Shown: positions 44,688 through 52,656, numbered from the stretch's first letter. The stretch is 64,000 nucleotides of DNA from Enterococcus sp. 9E7_DIV0242 (GCF_002140975.2 NZ_CP147247.1:2915001-2979000); one strand, 5' to 3'. Made by a program: numbers and translations. Notes: generated by a model not told the origin, from the letters alone.

Positions 44688-44912
44688 TTAAACCATTTCA
44701 GAAGCACCATTTTGGTGCTTGGTAGGTAAAAAAATATAGTGAATACTTAAACCTGTTTTTTTATAGAGAAGAAGCATTTCATCTTGGGTAAATTCGCACA
44801 ATCCGCGTTCTTTTCTACTATATGAATGCGGAGATATTCCAAGCATTTCAGCAACTTCCTTTTGAGTCATTCCCAAATAATTCTTTCTTATTTTGGACAA
44901 GCGTGATTGCAT
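44688..44912 (-). CDS. Cro-like helix-turn-helix regulator of the ICE
   Basis: A 74-residue XRE-family protein with MTQKEVAEMLGISPHSYSRKE as helix-turn-helix. ATG 44912 follows GAGGTG; the longer frame to 44936 includes that site. It is divergent from the ICE repressor at 45074 across a region with repeated GCACC operators, the usual layout of an element switch. A perfect palindrome (AAGCACCA/TGGTGCTT, 44702-44720) sharing the operator half-site lies at its 3' end. Confidence 0.75.
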   Translation of the reverse strand: MQSRLSKIRKNYLGMTQKEVAEMLGISPHSYSRKERGLCEFTQDEMLLLYKKTGLSIHYIFLPTKHQNGASEMV

Positions 44913-44930
44913 TTTTAACACCTCACTTTT

Positions 44931-45024
44931 TAGCACCGTTTTGGTTACAAATTAATAATAGCACCGAAACGGTTATTTGTAAATATGTTTTTTACATTTT
45001 TTTTAAAAAGTTCCAATTTGGTAA
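44931..45024. promoter_or_regulatory. ICE switch operators
   Basis: Three related inverted motifs lie between the divergent regulators: GCACCGTTTTGGT (44933-44945), GCACCGAAACGGT (44961-44973) and TTCCAATTTGGTAA (45011-45024). They likely bind one or both XRE proteins. A fourth related palindrome is at 44702-44720. Confidence 0.5.
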
Positions 45025-45073
45025 TTTCCATGTTATTATAAACGAAGATTAAAGATGTTATGAGGTGGGAGTT

Positions 45074-45946
45074 TTGAATTTAAGTAAGTACATAGGCAAT
45101 AAAATCAAGTACTATAGGGAACAAAGGAATTTGACACAAGATGATTTAAGCGAGTTGTTAAACACCACTAGGCAATCAATCAGTAGGTATGAAACGGGAG
45201 AACGAAAAGCGAACCAAGATATTTTGTTCGAGTTGGCTGAAATTTTCAAAGTCAAGGTCGATGATTTTTTTCCTATAAGATATCCAGATGAAGAAAAAAA
45301 CACCTTAATGCTTAACGAAGAGTCAGAACCATATGTTGTTTCAAAAATGTATAATTTTAAAGACGATGAACAAGAACTGCTTGATAGGTATAGAAATCTT
45401 TCTAAAAGTTCTAAAGATGCTGTTTTGAGGTTCGTAATCGACTTGGAGATACAAGGATTTGTTTCAGGAATTAAAACAGATGATTATCTAGGACTAGCAA
45501 AAGAATTGTCAAAGAGTAGCATTGTATCGATAAGAGAACTAGCACAATATGCAGTACGAAATCTTGAAGAAAACGGCAAAGTTAGAAAAGCCATCAAAGA
45601 CTTATTACTCGATTGTAAAATCTTTGTAGATGAAAATAGAACCAATACAGCGGAATTCATAAATATTAAGAGAAAGATTTATGAAACGTTACTGCCTTTA
45701 AGCATGTTTTCAGTTGCCTACGATCAAAAAATTTCTATTATAGGAGATTTCGCGGATCATTTTAGACTTTCGGAAGAATTCACAATCGAAGCACTAAATT
45801 ATTATGCTGCTACAAAAGGCACAGTATTTGAGTATATTAGTAGTCTAAGCGAATATATAATAGATGTAAGTAACATTCCACTTGAGTATATAAATGAAGA
45901 TTCTGGTAATGCAGAGATCATTATTAAAGAAAAAGAAAAGAACTAG
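45074..45946 (+). CDS. ICE repressor, XRE family with C-terminal domain
   Basis: A 290-residue protein whose first 65 residues form an XRE DNA-binding domain (NLTQDDLSELLNTTRQSISRYE) and whose large helical C-terminal part (about 90-290) is not recognised. TTG 45074 has GAGGTGGGAG upstream; the in-frame GTG at 45065 lies within it. As the only sizeable regulator, divergent from the Cro-like gene, it probably keeps the ICE quiescent. It lacks a visible LexA-type peptidase motif, so release would need another signal. Confidence 0.75.
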   Translation: MNLSKYIGNKIKYYREQRNLTQDDLSELLNTTRQSISRYETGERKANQDILFELAEIFKVKVDDFFPIRYPDEEKNTLMLNEESEPYVVSKMYNFKDDEQELLDRYRNLSKSSKDAVLRFVIDLEIQGFVSGIKTDDYLGLAKELSKSSIVSIRELAQYAVRNLEENGKVRKAIKDLLLDCKIFVDENRTNTAEFINIKRKIYETLLPLSMFSVAYDQKISIIGDFADHFRLSEEFTIEALNYYAATKGTVFEYISSLSEYIIDVSNIPLEYINEDSGNAEIIIKEKEKN

Positions 45947-45955
45947 ACAATTTGC

Positions 45956-46210
45956 CTAGTTCGAGCCGAAGACGTCTTCTACAGTAGATTCTAAAGCGAT
46001 AGCTAAGAGAATAGCTAAATCCAACGAAGGTATGTATTTTCCATTTTCAATAGCTACTACTGTTTTCCAGTACAACGTCACTTTTGTATTGTATTTATTT
46101 CGTGCAATCATTTCGACCTTTTCAGCAAGACCTTTTTGACTCAAATTTAATTGTTCTCTGAACTCCTCGACATTGTTTGAAGTTGTGAATTGTTTTTTCT
46201 TTTTGAACAT
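45956..46210 (-). CDS. XRE family regulator at the ICE right end
   Basis: An 84-residue protein with a helix-turn-helix (LNLSQKGLAEKVEMIARN and the recognition region KTVVAIENGKYIPSLDLAI). An unusual insertion (ARNKYNTKVTLYW) separates the two helices. AAGGAG precedes ATG 46210. It converges on the repressor gene with only 9 bp between stops. Its target is unknown. Confidence 0.7.
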   Translation of the reverse strand: MFKKKKQFTTSNNVEEFREQLNLSQKGLAEKVEMIARNKYNTKVTLYWKTVVAIENGKYIPSLDLAILLAIALESTVEDVFGSN

Positions 46211-46572
46211 GACGTACTCCTTAATTATTGAAAACTATGTAATTTACACGTAGTTTTCATTTTAATTAAAGACGTACGTTTTTTAAATATCTTTATAAGT
46301 AACATTAGAAAGAATTAATTCGACTATTTACCTAGCGTTTCAATTTCCTATCTTGTTGATATAAAACCAAAACAAAGGACGTTATCATTATTTTTGATAG
46401 CGCCCTTTGCTTTAACTTTGTATCGTATTCATTTACCAGTCTTGGTGTTAATTGGTGTCAGTTATTTCTATTTTAATCCTCTTTTATCTTTTCCTATGTT
46501 TTTTAGTGGTATAAGAAATATTGATAGAAAGGGATTTAGCATGATAGAAACATTATAAAATATATGCGTTTC
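46211..46572. other. ICE right-end non-coding region
   Basis: No gene is seen. It holds the right arm sites (46442-46460) and A/T-rich sequence up to the attachment core at 46573. Confidence 0.5.
46442..46460 (+). repeat. Right integrase arm sites
   Basis: TTGGTGTTA (46442-46450) and TTGGTGTCA (46452-46460), spaced 10 bp and in the same orientation as the left pair (20048-20066). Confidence 0.7.
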
Positions 46573-46587
46573 GTTTTCAAAACGTTA
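46573..46587. repeat. ICE right attachment core, junction with the phage remnant
   Basis: An exact second copy of the 15-bp core found at the rpsI end. Sequence to its right (another terminator and a second integrase) is not ordinary chromosome but the end of a second element, so two elements share this junction. Confidence 0.85.
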
Positions 46588-46613
46588 AAAACATTATTAT
46601 ATCAATGTTTCAA

Positions 46614-46647
46614 GACACTTTCCGTCTTTTCGGAGAGTGTCTTTTTT
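46614..46647 (+). terminator. Terminator next to the attachment core
   Basis: GACACTTTCCG (46614-46624) and CGGAGAGTGTC (46631-46641) form a perfect hairpin followed by T-run. It may be the original rpsI terminator pushed away by the ICE. Confidence 0.8.
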
Positions 46648-46666
46648 TGTTGAAACATCGAAATAT

Positions 46667-46688
46667 GTTGTATAAATGTTGTATCGTT
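46667..46688. repeat. Phage integrase arm-type repeats
   Basis: ATGTTGTAT occurs twice about 11 bp apart, just at the 3' end of the second integrase gene, comparable with the ICE arm sites but with a different sequence. Confidence 0.5.
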
Positions 46689-46690
46689 AT

Positions 46691-47867
46691 TCATATCTCC
46701 ATAAACTTTGCGAAATCGTTCATAGTCTTTTTAGATTTTGTTTCTGTGACGTGGGTATAGATATTCATTGTAGTTTGCATATCTGAATGGCCGAGTTTCG
46801 CTTGTACGTCTTTCAAACTTGCTCCACTTTCGAATAGCAAGGATGCATGAGTATGTCTCATTTGGTGTATTGTAATCCTGTGAAATTCGGGATGATGGAG
46901 ATAGAAGTTATAGTTCATCACATTGTTTAAGTGAGATAGAGGGAAGTATTTTCCGTCTGGTTCGCTAAATACTGGCGGATCGTTTTCCCATAGTTTTCTA
47001 TTTCCAAAAGCAAAATATTCTTCTTTCAACTGCTGCCGCCATTCCTCCAAAGCTGATAGTGTTTCTTTATCTAATATGATGATCCTTTTTGATGATGCTG
47101 TTTTCGGTTTCTGTAGAATGTATTTTCCGTCGATTTCTGATAAAGTTTTTGCTATAATAACTTCTCCATTCATAAAATTTATATCCGACCAATGTAATGC
47201 CTGCAGTTCCCCTTTTCTCAATCCAGAAAATAACAGGATTCTAAACATGACATAATCAAAATATTTGAGTTCGCTTTTAGCCAGTTTTAAGAAAGATATT
47301 ACTTCATCCTTTAACCAGTATTTTCTTTCAGTAGTTTTATCTGCCTCTGTATAAAGAAAGTCATTACTAACTTTTGGTATTTCTACATACTCCATCGGGT
47401 TTTTAACGATATATTCTTGCTTTAAGCAATACTTAAAAATGATGCTGGCGTATAATTTGAAGTTTTGTATTGTAGATCGCTTATATAGTTCAGTAGCGAC
47501 TAAATCATTAATCATCCTCTGGCATCGATCGTGGTTGATCTTTTTCAATTTATAGTGAGCTAGATAGGGGTAATACAGCTTTCATTTTACTTTCTACTGA
47601 TTCGACAGTGGTTAGTTTGACGGCATTCTTATATGTAGAGAACCATTCGTTATAGGCCATTCGGAAAGTTATGTCGGACTTCTTTATGATTTTTCCGTTG
47701 TTTCTATCTACAGTTAGCTGGTCAACAGCTTCTTTTGCTTTAGTATATGTATCTTTTGTGATTTGTGTATATTTAGGCTTTCCAGTTGCTGGGTTGATAC
47801 CTAAGTATACTGTTGATCTATAAACCGTTTTACCGCTCTTTAGTTTTTCTTCTCTAATTTTAGCCAT
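46691..47867 (-). pseudogene. Phage tyrosine integrase, frameshifted
   Basis: Two frames (47867-47550 and 47548-46691) together give a full tyrosine recombinase of about 390 residues: AP2-like arm domain (MAKIREEKLKSGKTVYRSTV), core-binding domain, and catalytic parts SGLRKGELQALHW, HQMRHTHAS, LGHSDMQTTMNIYTH. They join if one C is removed from a CCCC run (47577-47580 on the plus strand, GGGG). The rest of the sequence is well preserved, so the shift is recent or a sequencing error. Confidence 0.85.
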
Positions 47868-48006
47868 TTGTATCACCTCGTAGATTATTTTGATTGAAAT
47901 ACAAATTTAGCGTGATTCTTTTCATATATAGCATGAACATTCTAACATTTTCGGATATTTACAAAAAAATGCGAACTTACGTTCTTTTTAGAAGTAAATG
48001 AAAAGC

Positions 48007-48855
48007 CTATTTAGGCTTTTCGATGTGTTTTAATTTTTGTATTCCTGCTCTGTTTTTTAGGAAAGTCTCCATTTGTCTTCGTGCCATATCGTTGAGCTTC
48101 GCTGTTCTCTCAAAATCTGGTGTCTTATCCCTGATCATTTCGGCATTCATACTTTCCAAATTAGTTAAAACTAATAATTGTTCAGTAGTAGCAAAATCTC
48201 TTATGTTACCCGACTTGCTAGGGTTCATTTCTCTCCATTGTTTTGCAGTAATACCAAATAGAGCAATGTTAATTCTGTCAGCTTCATTAGCATATTTGAA
48301 TCCCTGTTGCTGTTTTGAAAGGGTCGGAGGTAACAGATTCTCTTTAATAGCATCTGTATGTACTTTATAATTTAGCTTAGACAATGTACGATTCAAGTTC
48401 CATTCGATGCTAAGTCTATTATTTTCAGCAGCTTTTAATGTCTGATAGTCTTTAATCAAATAGAGCTTAAACTCCGGAGAAATCCATGATGCGAATTCAA
48501 AAGCAATATCTGAGTGCGCATATGTTCCTCCATATCTTCCAGGTTGCGAAGTAATCCCAATAGCGTTTGTACCTTGAATCCATCTTTTTGGAGTCATTAC
48601 AAAAGAGTTTAAGCCAGCCTCATTTCTCGCAGATTCAAAAAACTGCAAATTGAAATTAGGGTTGTTCATTTGTTCCCATAAACCTAAGTATTCTAACGTA
48701 TTTCTGTTTCGAAGCCAATTTCTGATTACATCGTTTGGTTCAGCCAGTTCACGATATTTAGCTATATCAGTTAAACTGATATAGTCATAATCAGTTCCAT
48801 TGTTAAAGATATTCACTTCTACACCATTAGTATTTATTGTTTCTCTTGGTGACAT
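48007..48855 (-). CDS. Phage KilA-N domain protein
   Basis: A 282-residue protein with an N-terminal KilA-N DNA-binding domain (about 10-110; DYISLTDIAKYRELAEPNDVIRNWL split as YISLTDIAKY, NWLRNRNTLEYLGLWE, and AFEFASWISPEFKLYLI) and a C-terminal helical part. Phage KilA-N proteins act as antirepressors or DNA-binding regulators. ATG 48855 with AGGAGGT is the clear start. It lies between integrase and the lipoprotein gene. Confidence 0.85.
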   Translation of the reverse strand: MSPRETINTNGVEVNIFNNGTDYDYISLTDIAKYRELAEPNDVIRNWLRNRNTLEYLGLWEQMNNPNFNLQFFESARNEAGLNSFVMTPKRWIQGTNAIGITSQPGRYGGTYAHSDIAFEFASWISPEFKLYLIKDYQTLKAAENNRLSIEWNLNRTLSKLNYKVHTDAIKENLLPPTLSKQQQGFKYANEADRINIALFGITAKQWREMNPSKSGNIRDFATTEQLLVLTNLESMNAEMIRDKTPDFERTAKLNDMARRQMETFLKNRAGIQKLKHIEKPK

Positions 48856-48872
48856 GATTATACCTCCTGTTT

Positions 48873-48899
48873 TAAACCCGTCGAATTCGACGGGTTTAG
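48873..48899. repeat. Perfect palindrome before the KilA-N gene
   Basis: TAAACCCGTCGAA meets TTCGACGGGTTTA without a loop (26 bp) centred near 48886. It could be an operator, a terminator for the upstream lipoprotein transcript, or a hairpin in the KilA-N leader. Confidence 0.6.
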
Positions 48900-48904
48900 A
48901 AATA

Positions 48905-48925
48905 TTATCCACACCCTGTGGATAA
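48905..48925. promoter_or_regulatory. Two head-to-head consensus DnaA boxes
   Basis: TTATCCACA (48905-48913) and its inverse TGTGGATAA (48917-48925), three bases apart, are both exact consensus DnaA boxes and also form a 9-bp hairpin. They stand 50 bp upstream of the KilA-N start. Confidence 0.55.
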
Positions 48926-48976
48926 CTAGTAAACTTTCTCGTTAATTTTGAAAGAAAAACCTGAGGCTATTCTTTC

Positions 48977-49528
48977 TTATTCAGTAGTTTCAACGATACG
49001 TTCAAATTTTCCAGTTTCCATGAAATCCATCATTTTAACTGGTGATCCTGGATATAGAATGTCAAAGCCTACAACAGCATCTACTGTAGCGCCAGATTTG
49101 ACATCTGTGTCACCCATTTGTACTAGCTCTGGCTTGTAATCAGCAGGGAACTGACCGTTAGCGCCAGAAAGAAGCTCCTCGGTTACATCTGTTTCTTGAA
49201 TTCCTTTTATCGATGTAGCGAAGGCCATCCATGGACTTGTAGCGTCAGCACCTTTATTAGTGTATTCGATTTCTATAGCAAGTATTTTCTTCTCTGGAAA
49301 CATTGTGTTGCTAAGCTCTTCAGTTCCTTTAATCACAAACTTATAGTTATCATTTTCGAATGTAGTGTCATCTGCTACGCTTTCAGCTGCTTTTGACTCC
49401 TCACTTACTTGTGCTACCGGAACAGAACTAGAAGAAGTAGCAGTATCTTTTTTGTCATCCCCACTTCCACAAGCAGCTAGTAGAAATACGCTTGAGAATA
49501 ATAAACCCAAACCAAATATTTTTTTCAT
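48977..49528 (-). CDS. Prophage lipoprotein, DUF5067-like
   Basis: A 183-residue lipoprotein (LLAACGSG, Cys near 20) with a Ser/Thr/Asp linker and a beta-rich domain (FVIKGTEEL, ILAIEIEYTNKG, VDAVVGFDI) like the DUF5067/DUF4352 immunoglobulin-like lipoproteins often carried beside phage repressors. ATG 49528 with GGAGA is preferred to the longer frame. In prophages such proteins can be lysogenic-conversion or superinfection-exclusion factors; that is only an inference here. Confidence 0.75.
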   Translation of the reverse strand: MKKIFGLGLLFSSVFLLAACGSGDDKKDTATSSSSVPVAQVSEESKAAESVADDTTFENDNYKFVIKGTEELSNTMFPEKKILAIEIEYTNKGADATSPWMAFATSIKGIQETDVTEELLSGANGQFPADYKPELVQMGDTDVKSGATVDAVVGFDILYPGSPVKMMDFMETGKFERIVETTE

Positions 49529-49600
49529 AATGTTCTCCAATCTGTTATAATGTGTTTGTTTAAGTTTCATGATAGGAGTTAGTCGATGCAGCAACATCGA

Positions 49601-50065
49601 TTAACTCATTTTTTTTATGTACAAAGTATCTGCAGTACCAAATTTAAATAAATAACCTTTGTAGATGAATCGTATTCCATATTCTTCTTTATACAACCTG
49701 AGGGCCTGTCTTAAGTGTTCAACAGTAACACCTAAAAACTCAGCAGTTTCCCACTCACTTCGACATCCATCTTTTTTAGCGAGAATCAAGCTATCTGGCG
49801 TCACTGTCAATTCTGATCCGAATAACCTTGCTTTTCGTTCTTGCTTTCTAGTCTCTACTGCTTTTTGATTCCGGATAATTCCAGAGCTAGTGTAGTGATG
49901 GCCGATCTCTTCTGAAATAACGCCATAAAGTTCTTTCTGATTTTGCCTTGGATTTAAGTAGACAACATTATCTACATAAAGGCCTTTTTGAACCTCAGGC
50001 ATTCTAGGATCAAAAACAAAATTAATGTTGGGGAAGCTAGACATTAAAAACGCTGCATTATTCAT
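49601..50065 (-). CDS. ImmA/IrrE-like metallopeptidase of the prophage
   Basis: A 154-residue protein with the metal-binding segment VISEEIGHHYTSSG near residue 52, the form common in phage ImmA-type proteases, followed by a helical C-terminus containing a helix-turn-helix-like EWETAEFLGVTVEHLRQAL. It lies 10 bp after the CI-like repressor gene; in ICEBs1 and many phages such pairs work as protease and cleavable repressor. Confidence 0.8.
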   Translation of the reverse strand: MNNAAFLMSSFPNINFVFDPRMPEVQKGLYVDNVVYLNPRQNQKELYGVISEEIGHHYTSSGIIRNQKAVETRKQERKARLFGSELTVTPDSLILAKKDGCRSEWETAEFLGVTVEHLRQALRLYKEEYGIRFIYKGYLFKFGTADTLYIKKMS

Positions 50066-50075
50066 CTAAACACCT

Positions 50076-50390
50076 CTATTTAATTTTTCCTTCTTTTCTT
50101 TGAGAAATAATGAAGTCGATGTAATTATCAACGTTTTCTTGTTCTTCTTCTGTTAAATCAGGATTAACATGAGCCGCAACGGTGTCAGGTTCTTGTTCAT
50201 CATCAAAATATGAAATAGAAACCCCCAATGCTTTTGATAGTTTTTTAACAGTTTCAAAGGTAGGATCTTTTCTTTCGCCTTTTTCAAGTCTTGAAATGTT
50301 TGAAGCATTCACAGCAGACTTTAAAGCTAGTTGATTAACACCCAATCCCTTTTTTTCTCTCAAATGTCTCAATTTTTCTCCAAAGTCCAT
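50076..50390 (-). CDS. CI-like phage repressor (XRE family)
   Basis: A 104-residue protein with an N-terminal helix-turn-helix (LGVNQLALKSAVNASNISRLE) and a short acidic C-terminus (PDLTEEEQENVDNYIDFI). It lacks a LexA-type autoprotease domain, which fits removal by the adjacent ImmA-like protease. Its promoter (TTGATT, 17 bp, TATTAT on the minus strand) contains an operator. Confidence 0.85.
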   Translation of the reverse strand: MDFGEKLRHLREKKGLGVNQLALKSAVNASNISRLEKGERKDPTFETVKKLSKALGVSISYFDDEQEPDTVAAHVNPDLTEEEQENVDNYIDFIISQRKEGKIK

Positions 50391-50418
50391 GATTAGCTCC
50401 TTTCTATGCTCTTATAAT

Positions 50419-50516
50419 ATAGCCATATGGCAATAAAATCAAAATAAAATTGCGAAATGGCAACAAAAGCGTTGCCAAATGACAATGGGCGTTGTATAGT
50501 ATTGTCATAAGGCAAT
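50419..50516. promoter_or_regulatory. Phage switch: four operators and divergent promoters
   Basis: Four 16-bp near-palindromes (consensus ATTGCCATATGGCAAT) lie at 50419, 50449, 50471 and 50501. The third overlaps the -35 (TTGCCA, 50472) and the fourth follows the -10 (TATAGT, 50495; 17-bp spacer) of the cro promoter. The first lies in the spacer of the repressor promoter. Confidence 0.75.
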
Positions 50517-50528
50517 GGAGGCGGGAAA

Positions 50529-50693
50529 ATGAAGACAGTTTTGAATCAAGATGAAATTAGAAAATTGATGGAGCAGAATGAAGACGACGTGTACACGCTG
50601 GCAAACAGAATGGAAGTCGCGCCATCAACAATCTATCGGATATTGAATGGCGACAGAGGCGTAGGTAGCGATTTGTTAGCCAATTTGATTTGA
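50529..50693 (+). CDS. Cro-like small helix-turn-helix protein
   Basis: A 54-residue protein from ATG 50529 with TGGAGG upstream. Its helix-turn-helix is TLANRMEVAPSTIYRILNG. It is divergent from the repressor and first in the early lytic direction, the position of cro. The downstream early genes are missing. Confidence 0.75.
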   Translation: MKTVLNQDEIRKLMEQNEDDVYTLANRMEVAPSTIYRILNGDRGVGSDLLANLI

Positions 50694-50741
50694 CTAATTT
50701 TTTTCAAGATGTTAGAGTAACCTCTGAGGAAGGTGTTATCA

Positions 50742-50813
50742 ATGAATACATTATTTATTTCGACTACTAGCTCCCTACAACTTAGTTTTGATGAAGTGTT
50801 GTATGGAGCTTAA
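50742..50813 (+). CDS. Very short frame after cro (uncertain)
   Basis: ATG 50742 with GAGGAAGG upstream encodes 23 residues (MNTLFISTTSSLQLSFDEVL and three more). It may be the start of a lost phage gene or not translated. A hairpin GAGAAG/CTTCTC follows at 50817-50834 and another (TAGCAAG/CTTGCTA) near 50865-50881. Confidence 0.25.
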   Translation: MNTLFISTTSSLQLSFDEVLYGA

Positions 50814-50941
50814 TCGAGAAGTGTGTACTTCTCCTATTCATCAGTAGAAGGCGAATCTAAAAAAATAGCAAGATTCTTGCTATGATTTTGGTGTGCGTTT
50901 TTTACTGAAGAATATATAGATTAAAAGGCCCAAGACATTTT

Positions 50942-52458
50942 GGCTCATTGTCAAATTGGACTGATGAGTAGAAATAAGGAGGTTGGTTATTGAAAGAGAA
51001 AATCTTTTGATAACCAACTTCTTTGTTATGTCATTTTTATCAGATCGTTCATAAGAAAAATTCGTGTTTTCATATTTTGAAAGGATTTAAACCCATAAGA
51101 GACACGCTTTAGTGCTTTTATATGAGTATTCATTGCTTCTATTTTTCCATTCGAATAAGGATAAATCATGGCGTTTCGGATTCCTTCTTCATAGGTTAAT
51201 AAGTTGGTGATTGATTGACGAAATACTTCATCTAATTCTTCTGGAAGGGTCCGTAGTTGTTCAAAGAATTGTTCATGATCTTTCCTTCGGAAAGCCTCGG
51301 TTAATTCATGAAATACTTGATACGTAAAACGCAGTGCCGGAGAAAACTCAAGGAGTCGATCAATCATCATGGCTTCTGTCAGATAAGGAAACTTAGGGGC
51401 TCTAAAGCTGCGCCAAGTTTTGTAGGTCGAATGATTAACATGGGCTCGATTTTTCAATAAAAAGCGCCAATTACTTTTTAATTTATTCGCTAAAGGATGT
51501 TTATTTTCCTGTCTCAATCGCGCAACCTCTTTGATACGAAAGGCATTAAAGGCCCGATTAAGGTGTTGAACAACATGAAATCGGTCAACGACCAACTTTG
51601 CTTGAGGGAATACACGGGGAATCAATTGAAAATAAGCGGCATTCATATCTGTGACTAGAAATTGTACCTTCTCCGGATTTGAACATTTTTGAAAGTAATG
51701 AACCAAATGGTTCAATTTTCTAGAAGGAAGAATATCAATCAGTTCACCTGTTTCTCCATCAGCACAAATAAAACTCATCTTATCTTCAATAGACGTATGA
51801 GAACGGAATTCATCAACCATTAAAACAGAAGGCAGATAGGTTCGTTTTCGTGTAGGAAGATAGGCTTCTGTTGTCTTAAGTACACGAATGACTGTCGTAA
51901 TAGAGACATGGCACAGAGAGGCAATCAGGCGAAGAGATATCTTCTCTTTTAGTAGTGCAAGAATTTTAATCTGTAACTGTTTGGCAATAAAGCAATGTGG
52001 TGCAACGAAATAAGACTGAGCCGTCCAGTGGCGAGAACAGGAACGACAAAAGTAGCGTTGTTTCGCTAATTTCATGGCTAGGGGCAAGTATTGATAGGAA
52101 TCAAAACGAATCATTGTCGCTTTTGTTCCATTTTTAACCACTGCTTGTTTCCCCGTGAGGGGAACTTTTGAAGAAGAGCAGTAGGGACAATGAGCCATAC
52201 AGGGAGAAAGCTTGGCGTGAACGATAAGTGTCTGCGTTCCTTTGATTTTTTGTTCTGAGACTTCTGAAATAGTTAGGTTTTTGTCTATTATTCGTAGCAT
52301 TTTTTTGATAGTATTAGTCATAGCATATCGTTCCTTCCGATTAGATTTGGTTGTGGTGACTTAATCCTATCAGAGAACGATATGTTTTTTTAGATAAAAA
52401 TAAACATGGGACTGAAAAAAGTATTTCTACTTTCATCAGTCCCATTTATTATAGAGCC
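50942..52458 (-). mobile_element. ISL3-family insertion sequence (1517 bp)
   Basis: The ends are inverted repeats: GGCTC...GGACTGATGA..TAGAAATA on the left and the matching inverse on the right. An 8-bp target duplication GACATTTT flanks it (50934-50941 and 52459-52466). The transposase is intact. The duplicated bases lie in the loop of a terminator hairpin of the target. Confidence 0.92.
51026..52321 (-). CDS. tnp: ISL3-family transposase
   Basis: A 431-residue transposase with an N-terminal zinc finger (CPYC about residue 45 and CRSC near 91), a helix-turn-helix region and the DDE_Tnp_ISL3 core (LMVDEFR, FLVTDMNAAY, VVDRFHVVQHLNRA, YSNGKIEAMNTHIKALKR). Full family length and no disruption, so it is likely functional. 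Confidence 0.95.
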   Translation of the reverse strand: MTNTIKKMLRIIDKNLTISEVSEQKIKGTQTLIVHAKLSPCMAHCPYCSSSKVPLTGKQAVVKNGTKATMIRFDSYQYLPLAMKLAKQRYFCRSCSRHWTAQSYFVAPHCFIAKQLQIKILALLKEKISLRLIASLCHVSITTVIRVLKTTEAYLPTRKRTYLPSVLMVDEFRSHTSIEDKMSFICADGETGELIDILPSRKLNHLVHYFQKCSNPEKVQFLVTDMNAAYFQLIPRVFPQAKLVVDRFHVVQHLNRAFNAFRIKEVARLRQENKHPLANKLKSNWRFLLKNRAHVNHSTYKTWRSFRAPKFPYLTEAMMIDRLLEFSPALRFTYQVFHELTEAFRRKDHEQFFEQLRTLPEELDEVFRQSITNLLTYEEGIRNAMIYPYSNGKIEAMNTHIKALKRVSYGFKSFQNMKTRIFLMNDLIKMT

Positions 52459-52656
52459 GACATTTTGTCTGTGGGTCTTTTTTGTCGTCTAGCTTTACGA
52501 GCTAACTTTCGTTAATGATATGTCGAGTCCGTGTTATAGCAAAGAGTATCCTGTACCGGCCGGTTTTATTGTTTGAGAACCGCGTGTGCTTGTTTAGCTA
52601 GTCTAATATGTTCTTTAGTAAATAATAAGAGAGGCGATAGGAAAGAAGGAAATGAG

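Larger units (their letters stand above)
20011..46587. mobile_element. Tn916-superfamily integrative conjugative element in rpsI
   Basis: The 26.6-kb element is bounded by the 15-bp core repeat and paired integrase arm sites. It carries integrase and excisionase-like genes at one end, a Tcp-type transfer operon in Tn916 order (TcpC, hydrolase, channel protein, VirB4-type ATPase, TcpE, TcpD), a Rep_trans relaxase, an FtsK-type coupling protein, DUF961-like protein and a regulatory region at the other end. Cargo visible is an FPQTG surface adhesin and several small unknown proteins; no tet(M) or other resistance gene is present. An IS21 copy has inserted in it. Confidence 0.9.
46588..50941 (-). 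mobile_element. Truncated prophage (lysogeny module only)
   Basis: Integrase, KilA-N protein, lipoprotein, ImmA-like peptidase, repressor, four operators and a cro-like gene form the integration-lysogeny end of a temperate phage. Replication, packaging, structural and lysis genes are missing and I see no right attachment site. The right boundary is uncertain; chromosome resumes somewhere before the ABC-F gene at 52657. Confidence 0.75.

Noticed and set aside
20011..46587. Tn916 itself with tetracycline resistance
   Set aside because: The transfer genes are of the same superfamily, but no tet(M) or its leader is present, and the integrase, target and regulatory genes differ.
48905..48925. Chromosomal or phage replication origin
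   Set aside because: Only two DnaA boxes, no cluster, no A/T-rich unwinding element and no replication gene next to them.
52555..52564. ACCGGCCGGT palindrome upstream of the ABC-F gene
   Set aside because: A 10-bp palindrome alone is not enough to call an operator or attenuator; no leader peptide was convincing.
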